Assembly: GCA_963592185.1 (NCBI GenBank)
Contig: CAVAVT010000071.1
Location: forward strand, 1 to 7,452
Direction of reading: 5' to 3'
DNA from: CAVAVT01 sp963592185
GTDB taxonomy: Bacteria > Bacillota > Negativicutes > Selenomonadales > Selenomonadaceae
DNA length: 7,452 nucleotides
A program made the translations under genes and the position numbers. The notes under the pieces were generated by a model. It was not told where the DNA came from. It worked only from the letters and a program-made list of their open reading frames with translations, and did not search any database. This document shows, one piece after another, positions 1 through 6,510 of the stretch (position 1 is the first letter of the stretch; every line of letters begins with the position of its first letter).

Positions 1-857
1 TCGATGGTGATTTCCACCACATCGCCGGCTTTGAGGAACTGGGGCGGATTGAGACCCATGCCCACGCCCTGCGGGGTGCCGGTGGCGATGACATCGCCGG
101 GCTGCAGGGTCATGCCGTCGGAGAGGATAGAAATCAATTTCGGAATGGAGAAAATCAGGTCGGTGGTGGAGCCTTCCTGGCGGAGATGGTCATTCACCTT
201 CGTGTAAATGGTGAATGGCACCGGCCAATCGCCGATCATGACAGTGGGGCCCATGGGGCAGAAGGTATCAAGGCTCTTACCGCGGAACCACTGGAGATGT
301 TTCTTCTGCAGGTCTCTGGCGGTGACATCATTGATGATGGTGTAGCCGTACACATATTTCATGGCGTCTTCTTCGGCTACATTGGTGCAAGTCTTGCCGA
401 TGATGACCCCCAGTTCGCCTTCGTAGTCCACCTCTTTGGTGACAGACGGGTGGCTGTTGATTTCTTCGTTGGGGCCGATGATGGATGTGGTGGCTTTGGT
501 AAAGAAAATGGGGTTATCCGGATTCTTGGCATTCACGTCCTGGTCGAATTCTTTGACATGGGCCTGGTAATTCTTGCCGATGCAAAGCACATTGCGACGG
601 GGGTGGAAGGGGACTTCCAGACGCACATCCTTCAAGGAAATCGGAGTGATCACCTTGTCCTTTTCATTCATCTCCAGTGCATGGGCGAGATTCAAAAGTC
701 CATCTTCGCCGCTTTCGATGAATTCACCCATGGTTTCCGCCAGGGGAATGAAATAGGTTTCCTCCAAATCGCGAGCGGAGTAAATGGAGTCCCCATCGGC
801 AGACAACACGCCCCACTGGCGGTCGCCCTGGTAGTTATAAGATACAAGTCTCTGCAT
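1..857 (-). CDS. Fumarylacetoacetate hydrolase (FAH) family protein, 3' end cut by window edge
   Basis: The minus strand stays open from ATG 857-855 to the window edge, giving 285 codons without a stop. Family members are about 300 residues, so only a short C-terminus is missing. The FAH fold is clear: CIGKNYQAH at residues 92-100, the metal ligands E146 and E148 in YEGELG, D177 in NDVTARD (29 residues after E148, the usual spacing), K194 in the GKSLDTFCPMGP segment, and the signature GDVIATGTPQGVG near 254-266. Residues 1-80 form the N-terminal domain seen in longer members. The family uses Mg or Mn to cleave or isomerise C-C bonds in keto acids: acylpyruvate hydrolase, oxaloacetate decarboxylase, hydroxyheptadienedioate isomerase and ureidoglycolate lyase-like proteins. 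The sequence alone does not choose the substrate. The start is supported by AAGAAGG (minus strand, 870-864) six bases upstream. The gene is divergent from the HAD gene. Confidence 0.93.
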   Translation of the reverse strand, partial: MQRLVSYNYQGDRQWGVLSADGDSIYSARDLEETYFIPLAETMGEFIESGEDGLLNLAHALEMNEKDKVITPISLKDVRLEVPFHPRRNVLCIGKNYQAHVKEFDQDVNAKNPDNPIFFTKATTSIIGPNEEINSHPSVTKEVDYEGELGVIIGKTCTNVAEEDAMKYVYGYTIINDVTARDLQKKHLQWFRGKSLDTFCPMGPTVMIGDWPVPFTIYTKVNDHLRQEGSTTDLIFSIPKLISILSDGMTLQPGDVIATGTPQGVGMGLNPPQFLKAGDVVEITI

Positions 858-902
858 AGTATGCCTTCTTTCTTGAAAAATGATTGCTTAGTGATTGCTC
901 CA

Positions 903-911
903 ATTATATCA
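903..911 (-). promoter_or_regulatory. Extended -10 promoter of the FAH-family gene
   Basis: Read on the minus strand, these bases are TGATATAAT: a perfect TATAAT (908-903) preceded by the TGN extension. Transcription would start near 897, giving a leader of about 40 bases. No good -35 sits at 17 bp. A TTGTCT at 934-929 (minus strand) is 20 bp away, which is too far to be convincing. Confidence 0.7.
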
Positions 912-939
912 TAAAATCGTTGTTTCATAGACAAGAAAC

Positions 940-982
940 CTAGGGAAACGCTGATTCTTCGATTTAATCAGTGTTTCCCTAG
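940..982. repeat. Palindromic repeat element, copy 1 (17-bp stem)
   Basis: The left arm CTAGGGAAACGCTGATT (940-956) pairs with AATCAGTGTTTCCCTAG (966-982) around a 9-base loop. The only non-Watson-Crick position is G950/T972, a G-U wobble in plus-strand RNA. The element lies between the -10 boxes of the divergent FAH and HAD genes, so neither promoter transcribes it and it is not the terminator of either gene. Its right part, CGATTTAATCAGTGTTTCCC (960-979), recurs exactly at 6464-6483, and TAGGGAAAC (941-949) recurs at 6437-6445. It is therefore an interspersed repeat, of REP type or a small non-autonomous (MITE-like) element. The family is not recognised. Confidence 0.85.
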
Positions 983-1001
983 CCCTTCCCGCGCTCTTTT
1001 A

Positions 1002-1010
1002 TGCTACAAT
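1002..1010 (+). promoter_or_regulatory. Extended -10 promoter of the HAD gene
   Basis: The sequence TGCTACAAT contains TACAAT (1005-1010) with a TG extension. A start near 1017 would leave a leader of about 24 bases before the HAD start codon. No recognisable -35 lies at 16-18 bp; that position falls at the right foot of the palindrome (about 981-987). Confidence 0.65.
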
Positions 1011-1040
1011 AGAAAAAAACACTTTTTACTGGAGGGAATT

Positions 1041-2180
1041 ATGAAAAAAGTCATCTTTGATATCGACGGCGTGCTTTTGAGCGAAGAGCGATACTTCGAC
1101 GTGTCGGCGCTTACAGTGTGGGAAATACTCTATAGCCCCAAGTATCTGGGACTTCCGGCGGAGCAGGACGATTTCGACGCCTCCTCTGTGACGGAGGGGC
1201 AGATTGCCTCCTGCCGCAGCATCGTGTGGGGCGGCGATAAGCTTCTGGCGTGGCTGAAATCCCGCGGCATCAATTCGAATTGGGATATGGTGCATGCCTA
1301 CCTCATCACCGCCTTCTGGCTCATGGGAGAAACTTTCTACAAACGCTCGGAAGGGGAGAAACTGGCGCTTAGCTTCCACGAAGCGAAAGACCTTCCGAAA
1401 ATGGGCTTAGAACTCATGGGGCTTCCCATGCCGAAAGCAGAGGAAATTCTTGCTAAGTGGAAATCAACAATTCCTGAAGGCGTGCAGGGCGAGGCGGTCT
1501 TTGATACTCTGCAGAAAGCTATGGGCAGCACTTTTGCTGCGCCAGTGGACTGGGCAGCGTTGCGCTCTGATTTCTGGAAAATTCACACCGAAGCCTTCCA
1601 GGCCTGGTACTTGGGGGACGATTGCTTCATTACCCTTTTGCATCACGTGCCCTACCATCCCGGGAAACCCGGTTTCCTCAGTCGCGAAGTGCCACTGGCA
1701 CCGGCAGCGGCTGTGAAGTCCATGTTCCGCGAGCTCAAAGAAATGGGCTACGACATCGCTATCGCCACCGGTCGGGCGAGAGAGGAAATGGAAATCCCCT
1801 TCAAACTTTTTGGTTGGCAGGAAGAATTCGATCCCCTCTACATGGCCACCGCCTCCGATGCCGTAGAATCAGCAAAGTTCCTGGGCGGCCCGGTTCTCGA
1901 TAAACCGAATGCCTTCATTTTCTCCGCTGCCATCTTTGGCAGAAAGCGGGAGAATTACGAGGCTTACTCGAAAGAAGTCATGCAGCCAAAGAAAATCGAC
2001 GAAATTTATGTCTGCGGTGATTCCTACTCCGACGTCCTCGGCAGCCGCCGCGCCGGCGCGAAATGCATCGGCATTTTGACCGGTCTCGAAGGCAAAGGGG
2101 CGATTCCGATGTTTGAAAAAGAAAAAGTTCCTTATCTCGATCGCGTCACCGATGTGGTAGAATATATAAAAACAAAATAA
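1041..2180 (+). CDS. HAD-superfamily hydrolase (phosphatase-like) with long cap region
   Basis: This 379-residue protein has the haloacid dehalogenase core. Motif I is FDIDGV with nucleophile D7 and acid/base D9. Motif II is IATGRA with T243, the motif III lysine is probably K288 in LDKPN, and motif IV is GDSYSD with D327 and D331, followed by GSRRAGAKCIGILTG as in phosphoglycolate phosphatase-like proteins. Such enzymes hydrolyse phosphate esters through a phospho-aspartate and need Mg. The 230 or so residues between motifs I and II are much longer than an ordinary C1 cap; they are aromatic-rich, predicted mostly helical, and probably hold substrate specificity. Total length exceeds the usual 210-280 residues. 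GGAGGG at 1031-1036 supports the ATG. The gene has its own promoter and a strong hairpin behind it, so it is probably monocistronic. The substrate is unknown, and no link to the following operon is shown beyond adjacency. Confidence 0.9.
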   Translation: MKKVIFDIDGVLLSEERYFDVSALTVWEILYSPKYLGLPAEQDDFDASSVTEGQIASCRSIVWGGDKLLAWLKSRGINSNWDMVHAYLITAFWLMGETFYKRSEGEKLALSFHEAKDLPKMGLELMGLPMPKAEEILAKWKSTIPEGVQGEAVFDTLQKAMGSTFAAPVDWAALRSDFWKIHTEAFQAWYLGDDCFITLLHHVPYHPGKPGFLSREVPLAPAAAVKSMFRELKEMGYDIAIATGRAREEMEIPFKLFGWQEEFDPLYMATASDAVESAKFLGGPVLDKPNAFIFSAAIFGRKRENYEAYSKEVMQPKKIDEIYVCGDSYSDVLGSRRAGAKCIGILTGLEGKGAIPMFEKEKVPYLDRVTDVVEYIKTK

Positions 2181-2183
2181 ATG

Positions 2184-2228
2184 GCCAAAGAAGAGCCGCG
2201 GGGTATCGTCCCGGGGCTCTTCTTTGGC
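2184..2228 (+). terminator. Strong hairpin after the HAD gene
   Basis: GCCAAAGAAGAGCC (2184-2197) pairs perfectly over 14 bp with 2215-2228. After one G/G mismatch, four more G/C pairs (2199-2202 with 2210-2213) close a 7-base loop. It begins three bases after the stop codon. The bases after the stem are AGAGAGAAATAG, so there is no U tract on this strand. It may terminate weakly or mainly protect the mRNA 3' end. Confidence 0.65.
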
Positions 2229-2283
2229 AGAGAGAAATAGTATTTCATTTATTGTTAATTGGCTATATATTTATGCAATGCTG

Positions 2284-2292
2284 TGGTATAAT
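2284..2292 (+). promoter_or_regulatory. Extended -10 promoter of the deacetylase/ABC operon
   Basis: TGGTATAAT has a perfect TATAAT (2287-2292) with a TG extension and AT-rich DNA upstream (2240-2275). No convincing -35 is visible at 16-18 bp. The expected start near 2299 gives a leader of about 74 bases before ATG 2373. That leader has only a small imperfect stem (CTAT 2321-2324 with ATAG 2336-2339) and no recognised riboswitch or T-box. Confidence 0.7.
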
Positions 2293-2372
2293 TATGTGAA
2301 TTTATAGAAATTGGGGTTTGCTATCTCACGGAGTCATAGGAAATCTCATAAGAAAAGAGTTGGATACAAAGC

Positions 2373-3239
2373 ATGATCAGTTTAAAAAACGGGGACGGTA
2401 TTCGTTGGCCGCAGGGAAAGCGAATTGCCGTGGTTCTTTCTTTTGATTTTGATGCAGAATTTCTCCGATATTCTGTGATTGGGAAAAAACATATTGGTTT
2501 TTCTGATATGTCCCGAGGGCAGTACGGCCCTGATGAAGGCCTCAAGCGCTGTCTGGATATGTTAAAACGGCAACAGATTAAGACAACCTTTTTTGTACCG
2601 GGTGCTGTGGCAGAGAAATATGAGGAAAAGGTGAGGGCCATCGCCGCAGATGGCCATGAACTGGCTTATCACGGATATGACCATGACGCCGATGTGTTGA
2701 CGCCGTTGGATAAAGAAGAGGAAAATATGGCGCGTAGCGAAGCGCTTCTGGAAAAAATCAGCGGTCAGAAAGTAGTAGGATACAGAGGGCCATTGGATAC
2801 AATCCCCGAGTGCGGCTTTGCACTGATGCAGAAGAGAGGCTATCTCTATGATGCCACCTTGAAAGATTGTGACTGGGCCTATGTGCCGGAAGAGTGCAAT
2901 GAAGAAACGCCGGTGGTGGAACTTCCATCGGATGTGGCGATCGATGATTTCTCTTATTTCTATTTTTCTTATGCCGATGAGCATACCATCACTTGCAGCT
3001 ATCCGGCAGACTACGTGTATGATATGTGGAAAGATTATTTCGATGAGCTGGCTTCGGAAGGAGATAAGGTCATGGTGCTGAAGCTCCATCCCCAGCTCAT
3101 TGGTCGCGTGAGCCGTATCCGTATGCTGGAACAGCTGGTACTGTATATGCGTCAAAACGGCGCGTGGATTGCCTCCTGCCGGGAAGTGGCACAGTACGTA
3201 TTGGATGATTACAAGAAAAGAAAGGGAGCGGATGCATGA
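2373..3239 (+). CDS. NodB-fold hydrolase (polysaccharide deacetylase / cyclic imidase / PuuE type), paralogue 1
   Basis: This 288-residue cytoplasmic protein has no signal peptide. It carries the carbohydrate esterase 4 (NodB) motifs: SFDFDAE with D25 and D27, TTFFVPG at 71-77, the metal-binding HELAYHGYDHD with H95, H100 and H104 (HxxxH), GYRGP with R138, and KLHPQLIGR with H239. The SRGQYG segment (48-52) and lack of secretion place it with the subgroup holding PuuE allantoinase, Pseudomonas cyclic imide hydrolase and Helicobacter HP0310, rather than with secreted chitin or peptidoglycan deacetylases. The likely activity is hydrolysis of an amide or cyclic imide/ureide using a Zn-type metal; the substrate is not determined. 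The Shine-Dalgarno is weak (GGA at 2362-2364, eight bases before ATG), so translation may be low or regulated. It is the first gene of the operon, and its stop overlaps the start of paralogue 2. Confidence 0.88.
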   Translation: MISLKNGDGIRWPQGKRIAVVLSFDFDAEFLRYSVIGKKHIGFSDMSRGQYGPDEGLKRCLDMLKRQQIKTTFFVPGAVAEKYEEKVRAIAADGHELAYHGYDHDADVLTPLDKEEENMARSEALLEKISGQKVVGYRGPLDTIPECGFALMQKRGYLYDATLKDCDWAYVPEECNEETPVVELPSDVAIDDFSYFYFSYADEHTITCSYPADYVYDMWKDYFDELASEGDKVMVLKLHPQLIGRVSRIRMLEQLVLYMRQNGAWIASCREVAQYVLDDYKKRKGADA

Positions 3240-4060
3240 TGGAATGGCCCAATAACAAACGATTGGCATTGATGCTCTCTTTTGATATTGATGCAGAGAC
3301 CCTCTGGCTCACCAGAAATCCAATCAATTATCATCACCTGGTGCATATTTCCCGAGGACGCTATTCGGTGAAGCAGGGGATACCGCGGATCCTTCGCATG
3401 CTGGACGCAGAAGGGGTGACGGCGACTTTTTTCACACCGGCCTATACCGCAGAATTGCATCCTGATGTGATTCGCGCCATTGCTGAGGAAGGCCATGAGA
3501 TTTCCTATCATGGCTATTTGCATGAATCCTACAATGACTATGAGAAAGAAAATGCACTGATGCAAAAAGCAGAGGACATTATCGAGGGCATCACCGGGAG
3601 CAAACCTTGCGGGGCCCGGATTCCCGATGGTTTCGTCTATGATTTCCACCTGAAACTATGGCTGGAGAGAGGATATATTTATTCTTCGAATTGGAGAAAT
3701 AATGATGGCCCTTTCCTGCATAAAATTGACGGAAAGGTGGTTCCCATCGTGGAGCTTCCGAAAGATGGGATTGTGGATGACACGTCCTATGATATGTATA
3801 CCATTCAGTCTCCCGAGCACCACTACCTCAGAAGCGGGCGGGAAATGACGGGGATCTGGATGGATGAATTTGACGGCCTGGCTGAGGAAGGGCGCATTAT
3901 GAATTTCGTAATGCACCCGCAGTTTATCGGGCATCCGGAGTATATCCGTGCGCTTCGTGAATTTATTCGCTATGCGAAGGACAATGGCGCGTGGATCGCG
4001 CAGGATCAGCAGGTAGCCCGGTGGTATCTGGCACAGCATGGTTTTCCGGAATTGGCGTGA
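3236..4060 (+). CDS. NodB-fold hydrolase (polysaccharide deacetylase / cyclic imidase / PuuE type), paralogue 2
   Basis: This 274-residue protein is clearly related to the preceding one throughout. It has SFDIDAE with D17 and D19, SRGRYS at 39-44, ATFFTP at 63-68, GHEISYHGYLHE with H87, H92 and H96, and a C-terminal VMHPQFIGH with H227. The conserved arginine loop differs: GARIP (R128) here against GYRGP in paralogue 1, which suggests a different substrate or a hetero-oligomer in which the two copies have separate roles. No signal peptide is present. Its ATG is inside an ATGA overlap with the upstream stop, which implies translational coupling. GGGAG at 3224-3228 is the ribosome site. A second ATG follows directly at 3239, so the true start could be one codon later. 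The reaction is inferred to be amide or imide hydrolysis; glycan deacetylation is less likely for a cytoplasmic protein. Confidence 0.88.
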   Translation: MMEWPNNKRLALMLSFDIDAETLWLTRNPINYHHLVHISRGRYSVKQGIPRILRMLDAEGVTATFFTPAYTAELHPDVIRAIAEEGHEISYHGYLHESYNDYEKENALMQKAEDIIEGITGSKPCGARIPDGFVYDFHLKLWLERGYIYSSNWRNNDGPFLHKIDGKVVPIVELPKDGIVDDTSYDMYTIQSPEHHYLRSGREMTGIWMDEFDGLAEEGRIMNFVMHPQFIGHPEYIRALREFIRYAKDNGAWIAQDQQVARWYLAQHGFPELA

Positions 4061-4104
4061 AGACCGGCATGTTGCTTATTACATAAAAAATGATTGTTAT
4101 TTGT

Positions 4105-4110
4105 AGGGGG
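4105..4110 (+). promoter_or_regulatory. Ribosome binding site fixing the binding-protein start
   Basis: AGGGGG lies six bases before ATG 4117 and nine before ATG 4120. It rules out the longer reading from ATG 4090, which would itself contain this site and would spoil the signal peptide. Confidence 0.8.
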
Positions 4111-4116
4111 TACATT

Positions 4117-4956
4117 ATGATGAAAAAGAGCCTGGGTAAAGCAATTTTAGCATTTTCGGCAGCTGCCGTTTTGGCCATCGGTCTGGCAGGTTGCGGCGGG
4201 GATCAGAAGGCAGAGAGCAAAGCTGCTGCCGGTGGAGAAAAGTTGGTGATCGCCATCAATTCCACCTTCCCGCCATTTGAGTCCGTGAAGGAAGGAACTT
4301 CTGATTACACCGGTATCGATATCGATATCGCAGAATACATTGCACAGAAAACGAATAAGAAAATCGAATTCACCGATATGAAATTCGCCTCCCTGGTACC
4401 GACTCTGCAGAGCGGCCGTGCAGACATGATCATTTCCGCGATTTCCCCGACCGATGAAAGAAAAAAGGTGGTCTCTTTCTCTGATCCTTATTATTTCCCC
4501 ATGAAAGCCATCATCTGCAAAAAGGGAGCCGGCTATGATACCCTGGCGAAATTGAAGGGACAGTCTGCCGGTGCTTCTATGGGCACGACCTTCGTCAAAG
4601 ATTTGAAAAATGAAGGTGGCATCGAAGTGGTAGAGATGGACAGCACGCCGCTGGTTGTGCAGGATATCAAGAATGGCCGTCTGGCCGGCGGGCTCTTTGA
4701 CTCCGCTCAGGCAGCTGTATTCGTTAAAGAAAATCCGGATCTGGAATTGCACGTGCTGAATCTGCCGGTGGTGATGGACGATACTTTCGCCATCGCACTG
4801 CCGAAGGATTCCAAGGATGTGGAAAAGATCAATGCCCTGCTGAAGGAAATGAAGACTAATGGGGAAATGCACAAGATCCTGGTGAAACATCTGGGCGAAG
4901 AAGGCACGAACCAGTATGAAAAGGTAGAAGCAACCCTGGATATTGCCAAGAAATAA
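4117..4956 (+). CDS. Amino acid ABC transporter substrate-binding lipoprotein (SBP family 3)
   Basis: This 279-residue protein has a lipoprotein signal: MMKKSLGK, a hydrophobic stretch, then lipobox GLAGC with C26 as the lipidated residue, followed by a Lys/Ala/Ser-rich tether. The mature part has the family 3 pattern: INSTFPPFES (47-56), YTGIDIDIAEYIA (64-76), SLVPTLQSGRADMIISAIS (92-110), TDERKKVVSFSDPYYF (112-127), GASMGTTF (152-159) and GRLAGGLFDSAQAA (187-200). R115 and D195 sit where LAO/HisJ-type proteins hold the alpha-carboxylate and alpha-amino groups, so the ligand is probably an alpha-amino acid or close derivative. It would capture ligand outside the membrane for the next two genes. 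A 56-base gap with no terminator separates it from the deacetylase genes, so it is probably in their operon. The exact ligand cannot be read from sequence. Confidence 0.93.
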   Translation: MMKKSLGKAILAFSAAAVLAIGLAGCGGDQKAESKAAAGGEKLVIAINSTFPPFESVKEGTSDYTGIDIDIAEYIAQKTNKKIEFTDMKFASLVPTLQSGRADMIISAISPTDERKKVVSFSDPYYFPMKAIICKKGAGYDTLAKLKGQSAGASMGTTFVKDLKNEGGIEVVEMDSTPLVVQDIKNGRLAGGLFDSAQAAVFVKENPDLELHVLNLPVVMDDTFAIALPKDSKDVEKINALLKEMKTNGEMHKILVKHLGEEGTNQYEKVEATLDIAKK

Positions 4957-4979
4957 TGGCGATTTGATTGGCATGCGAG

Positions 4980-5014
4980 GAAACAGCCGATGAGTTTTTG
5001 CTTTCGGCTGTTTC
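4980..5014 (+). terminator. Intra-operon hairpin between binding protein and permease
   Basis: GAAACAGCCGA (4980-4990) pairs perfectly over 11 bp with TCGGCTGTTTC (5004-5014) around a 13-base loop. It is followed by the pyrimidine-rich TTTCCTATTATTCCCC. Sitting after the binding-protein gene and before the permease, it probably acts as a leaky terminator or 3'-end stabiliser that keeps binding protein in excess over membrane components. Similar intercistronic hairpins are known in other ABC importer operons. Confidence 0.7.
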
Positions 5015-5034
5015 TTTCCTATTATTCCCCTGGA

Positions 5035-5040
5035 AGGGAG
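5035..5040 (+). promoter_or_regulatory. Ribosome binding site fixing the permease start
   Basis: AGGGAG lies five bases before ATG 5046. The longer in-frame reading from ATG 4968 would translate through the 4980-5014 hairpin and lacks a ribosome site, so it is rejected. Confidence 0.8.
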
Positions 5041-5045
5041 ATTCT

Positions 5046-5702
5046 ATGTTCCAATTCTCTATACTAAATCCCTATCTGCCATTGCTTGCCGGCGCGGTAT
5101 GGGTTACTTTGAAATTCACCTTTTTATCGACCATCATGGGGTTTTTGGGTGGATTCATCCTGGCTCTGATTACCCTGTCGAAGAAACGTATACTCTCCTT
5201 TCTGGCAAAGGCCTATATTTCTGTATTCCGCGGCACGCCACTTTTGGTGCAACTGATGCTGATCTATTTCGCTACCCCGCAGCTGACGGGATATACCATT
5301 TCTCCGCTGGAAGCCGGCGTCCTGTCTTTCGGCCTGAATTCTGCGGCTTATATCTCGGAAGCACTGCGTGGCGGCATCCTGTCGGTGGATCGCGGGCAGT
5401 GGGAAGCGTCTATGTCTCTTGGTGTCCCGACCTGGCGTTTTGTCCTGGATGTCATCCTTCCTCAGGCGGTAAAAAATGCGTTGCCCTCTTTGGTGAATGA
5501 AAGTATCATGCTCCTGAAAGACTCCAGCCTGGTGTCGGTCATCGGCGTGGCAGACACCTTGCGTTGGGCCGATTTGATTCAGGCAAAGACATTCAGAGCG
5601 TTCGAAGCTTTTATTGTTGCCGCTGCAGTGTATTATGTGCTTGTTATGCTTTTGAATTTCATTGGGGCATGGCTCGAAAAGAAGGTGCGGATCAGTGATT
5701 GA
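5046..5702 (+). CDS. Polar amino acid ABC transporter permease (HisM/GlnP family)
   Basis: This 218-residue inner membrane protein matches the usual length for the family. Hydrophobic segments lie near residues 11-43, 50-60, 66-80, 86-104, 160-168 and 186-210. FRGTPLLVQL (61-70) is the family signature. The cytoplasmic EAA loop EALRGGILSVDRGQWEAS (105-122) continues into MSLGVPTWR and LPQAVKNALPSLVNE; this is the coupling helix region that docks on the ATPase. Only one permease gene is present, so it would act as a homodimer with two copies of the ATPase, as in GlnHPQ-type systems. The last eight bases overlap the start of the ATPase gene, which suggests translational coupling. It moves the amino acid-type ligand delivered by the upstream lipoprotein. 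Confidence 0.94.
   Translation: MFQFSILNPYLPLLAGAVWVTLKFTFLSTIMGFLGGFILALITLSKKRILSFLAKAYISVFRGTPLLVQLMLIYFATPQLTGYTISPLEAGVLSFGLNSAAYISEALRGGILSVDRGQWEASMSLGVPTWRFVLDVILPQAVKNALPSLVNESIMLLKDSSLVSVIGVADTLRWADLIQAKTFRAFEAFIVAAAVYYVLVMLLNFIGAWLEKKVRISD
5681..5687 (+). promoter_or_regulatory. Ribosome binding site fixing the ATPase GTG start
   Basis: GAAGGTG lies inside the permease reading frame, seven bases before GTG 5695. It supports the GTG over the ATG at 5662, which would add eleven residues (GHGSKRRCGS) that are not typical of the family. Confidence 0.7.
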
Positions 5703-6420
5703 AATAAAACATCTGGCAAAAAGCTTTGGGAATCTTTCTGTACTGAAGGATATCAATCTCACCATCAACAAAGGCGAAGTGGTCACCATCATTGGTCCTT
5801 CGGGTTCCGGGAAATCCACCTTGCTTCGCTGCCTGAATTTGCTGGAACACCCGGACTCGGGCTCTATTATCTTTGATGGTGCCGATATTGTGAATGGCAA
5901 AATCAAAGTGGAAGATATCCGAAAACGGGCCTGTATGATCTTCCAACACTTCAATTTGTTCAAAAATATGACAGTCCTGGAAAATGTGACCTATGCACCG
6001 CGAGTAGTGAATAAACTTTCTACCAAAGAAGCCAATGAGAAGGGCATGGCACTCTTGCAGAAAGTAGGCCTGGCCGATAAAGCCGACCAGTATCCAAGCC
6101 GCCTTTCCGGCGGGCAGAAGCAGCGTGTTGCCATCGCCCGGGCCATTGCCATGGACCCGGAAGTGCTTCTCCTGGACGAACCTACGTCGGCGCTGGATCC
6201 GGAAATGGTCAAAGAAGTATTGGACGTCATCCGCGAACTGGCAGACAGTGGCATTACTATGGTTCTGGTGACCCATGAAATGGGATTCGCCAAAGACGTA
6301 TCGGATATGATCCACTTCATGGATGGTGGCGTCCTCATCGAAAGCGCGCCGCCGAAGGAATTCTTCACAGCCCCCAAGACAGACCGGGCGAAGAAATTCC
6401 TGGCTAGCATTCTTATTTGA
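5695..6420 (+). CDS. Polar amino acid ABC transporter ATP-binding protein (GlnQ/HisP family)
   Basis: Starting at GTG 5695, this is a 241-residue ABC ATPase of typical length. Walker A is GPSGSGKST (34-42), the Q-loop glutamine is Q84 in FQHFNLF, the signature is LSGGQKQR (137-144), Walker B is VLLLDEP (157-163), the D-loop is SALDPE and the H-loop histidine is H194 in LVTHEM. The EHPDSGSIIFDG stretch and SALDPEMV are typical of amino acid importers. It binds the cytoplasmic face of the permease and powers uptake. The reading frame begins eight bases before the permease stop, so the two are translationally coupled. It is the last gene before the terminator-like palindrome at 6430-6495. All catalytic residues are present. 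Confidence 0.96.
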   Translation: MIEIKHLAKSFGNLSVLKDINLTINKGEVVTIIGPSGSGKSTLLRCLNLLEHPDSGSIIFDGADIVNGKIKVEDIRKRACMIFQHFNLFKNMTVLENVTYAPRVVNKLSTKEANEKGMALLQKVGLADKADQYPSRLSGGQKQRVAIARAIAMDPEVLLLDEPTSALDPEMVKEVLDVIRELADSGITMVLVTHEMGFAKDVSDMIHFMDGGVLIESAPPKEFFTAPKTDRAKKFLASILI

Positions 6421-6429
6421 TACGGTTGG

Positions 6430-6495
6430 AAGGCATTAGGGAAACAAGTATGATTTCAGATAACGATTTAATCAGTGTTTCCCGAGGCCTTTTTA
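6430..6495 (+). terminator. Palindromic repeat copy 2, acting as terminator-like hairpin after the ABC operon
   Basis: This starts ten bases after the ATPase stop. AAGGC (6430-6434) pairs with GCCTT (6487-6491), GGGAAACA (6439-6446) with TGTTTCCC (6476-6483), and TGATT (6451-6455) with AATCA (6470-6474). It ends in a T-rich tail, TTTTTATTTAT. It shares CGATTTAATCAGTGTTTCCC (6464-6483) and TAGGGAAAC (6437-6445) with copy 1 at 940-982, but carries two small insertions (about 3 and 5 bases) and a different foot. It could end the ABC transcript, with some read-through supplying the racemase gene, which has no clear promoter of its own. Confidence 0.75.
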
Positions 6496-6500
6496 TTTAT

Positions 6501-6505
6501 AGGGG
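6501..6505 (+). promoter_or_regulatory. Ribosome binding site fixing the racemase start
   Basis: AGGGG lies five bases before ATG 6511. The longer frame from GTG 6475 would begin inside the right arm of the palindromic repeat and is rejected. Confidence 0.75.
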
Positions 6506-6510
6506 TATAT

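Noticed and set aside
186..914. Long plus-strand open frame (242 codons) opposite the FAH gene
   Set aside because: It is antisense to a gene with clear FAH motifs, has no recognisable domain, and is a codon-bias shadow. The FAH frame itself is open to the window edge.
2299..2372. Riboswitch or T-box in the leader of the deacetylase/ABC operon
   Set aside because: The leader is only about 74 bases, with one small imperfect stem (2321-2339). There is no T-box sequence, no terminator/antiterminator pair and no recognised aptamer core.
2373..4060. Secreted peptidoglycan or chitin deacetylases
   Set aside because: Neither protein has a signal peptide or membrane anchor, and both carry the SRGxY segment typical of the cytoplasmic imidase/PuuE-like subgroup.
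4061..4116. Separate promoter for the ABC transporter genes (TTGCTT at 4072 with a TTATTT near 4098)
   Set aside because: The spacing is about 20 bp and the -10 match is poor. With no terminator upstream, co-transcription with the deacetylase genes is simpler.
4312..4331. Short GATATC/ATCGAT direct repeat
   Set aside because: It encodes the conserved IDIDI stretch of the binding protein and is explained by codon use.
4147..4974. Minus-strand open frame of 275 codons opposite the binding protein gene
   Set aside because: It is antisense to a family 3 binding protein with complete motifs, and its translation shows no domain. The similar long minus-strand frames at 2562-3269 and 5124-5963 are rejected for the same reason.
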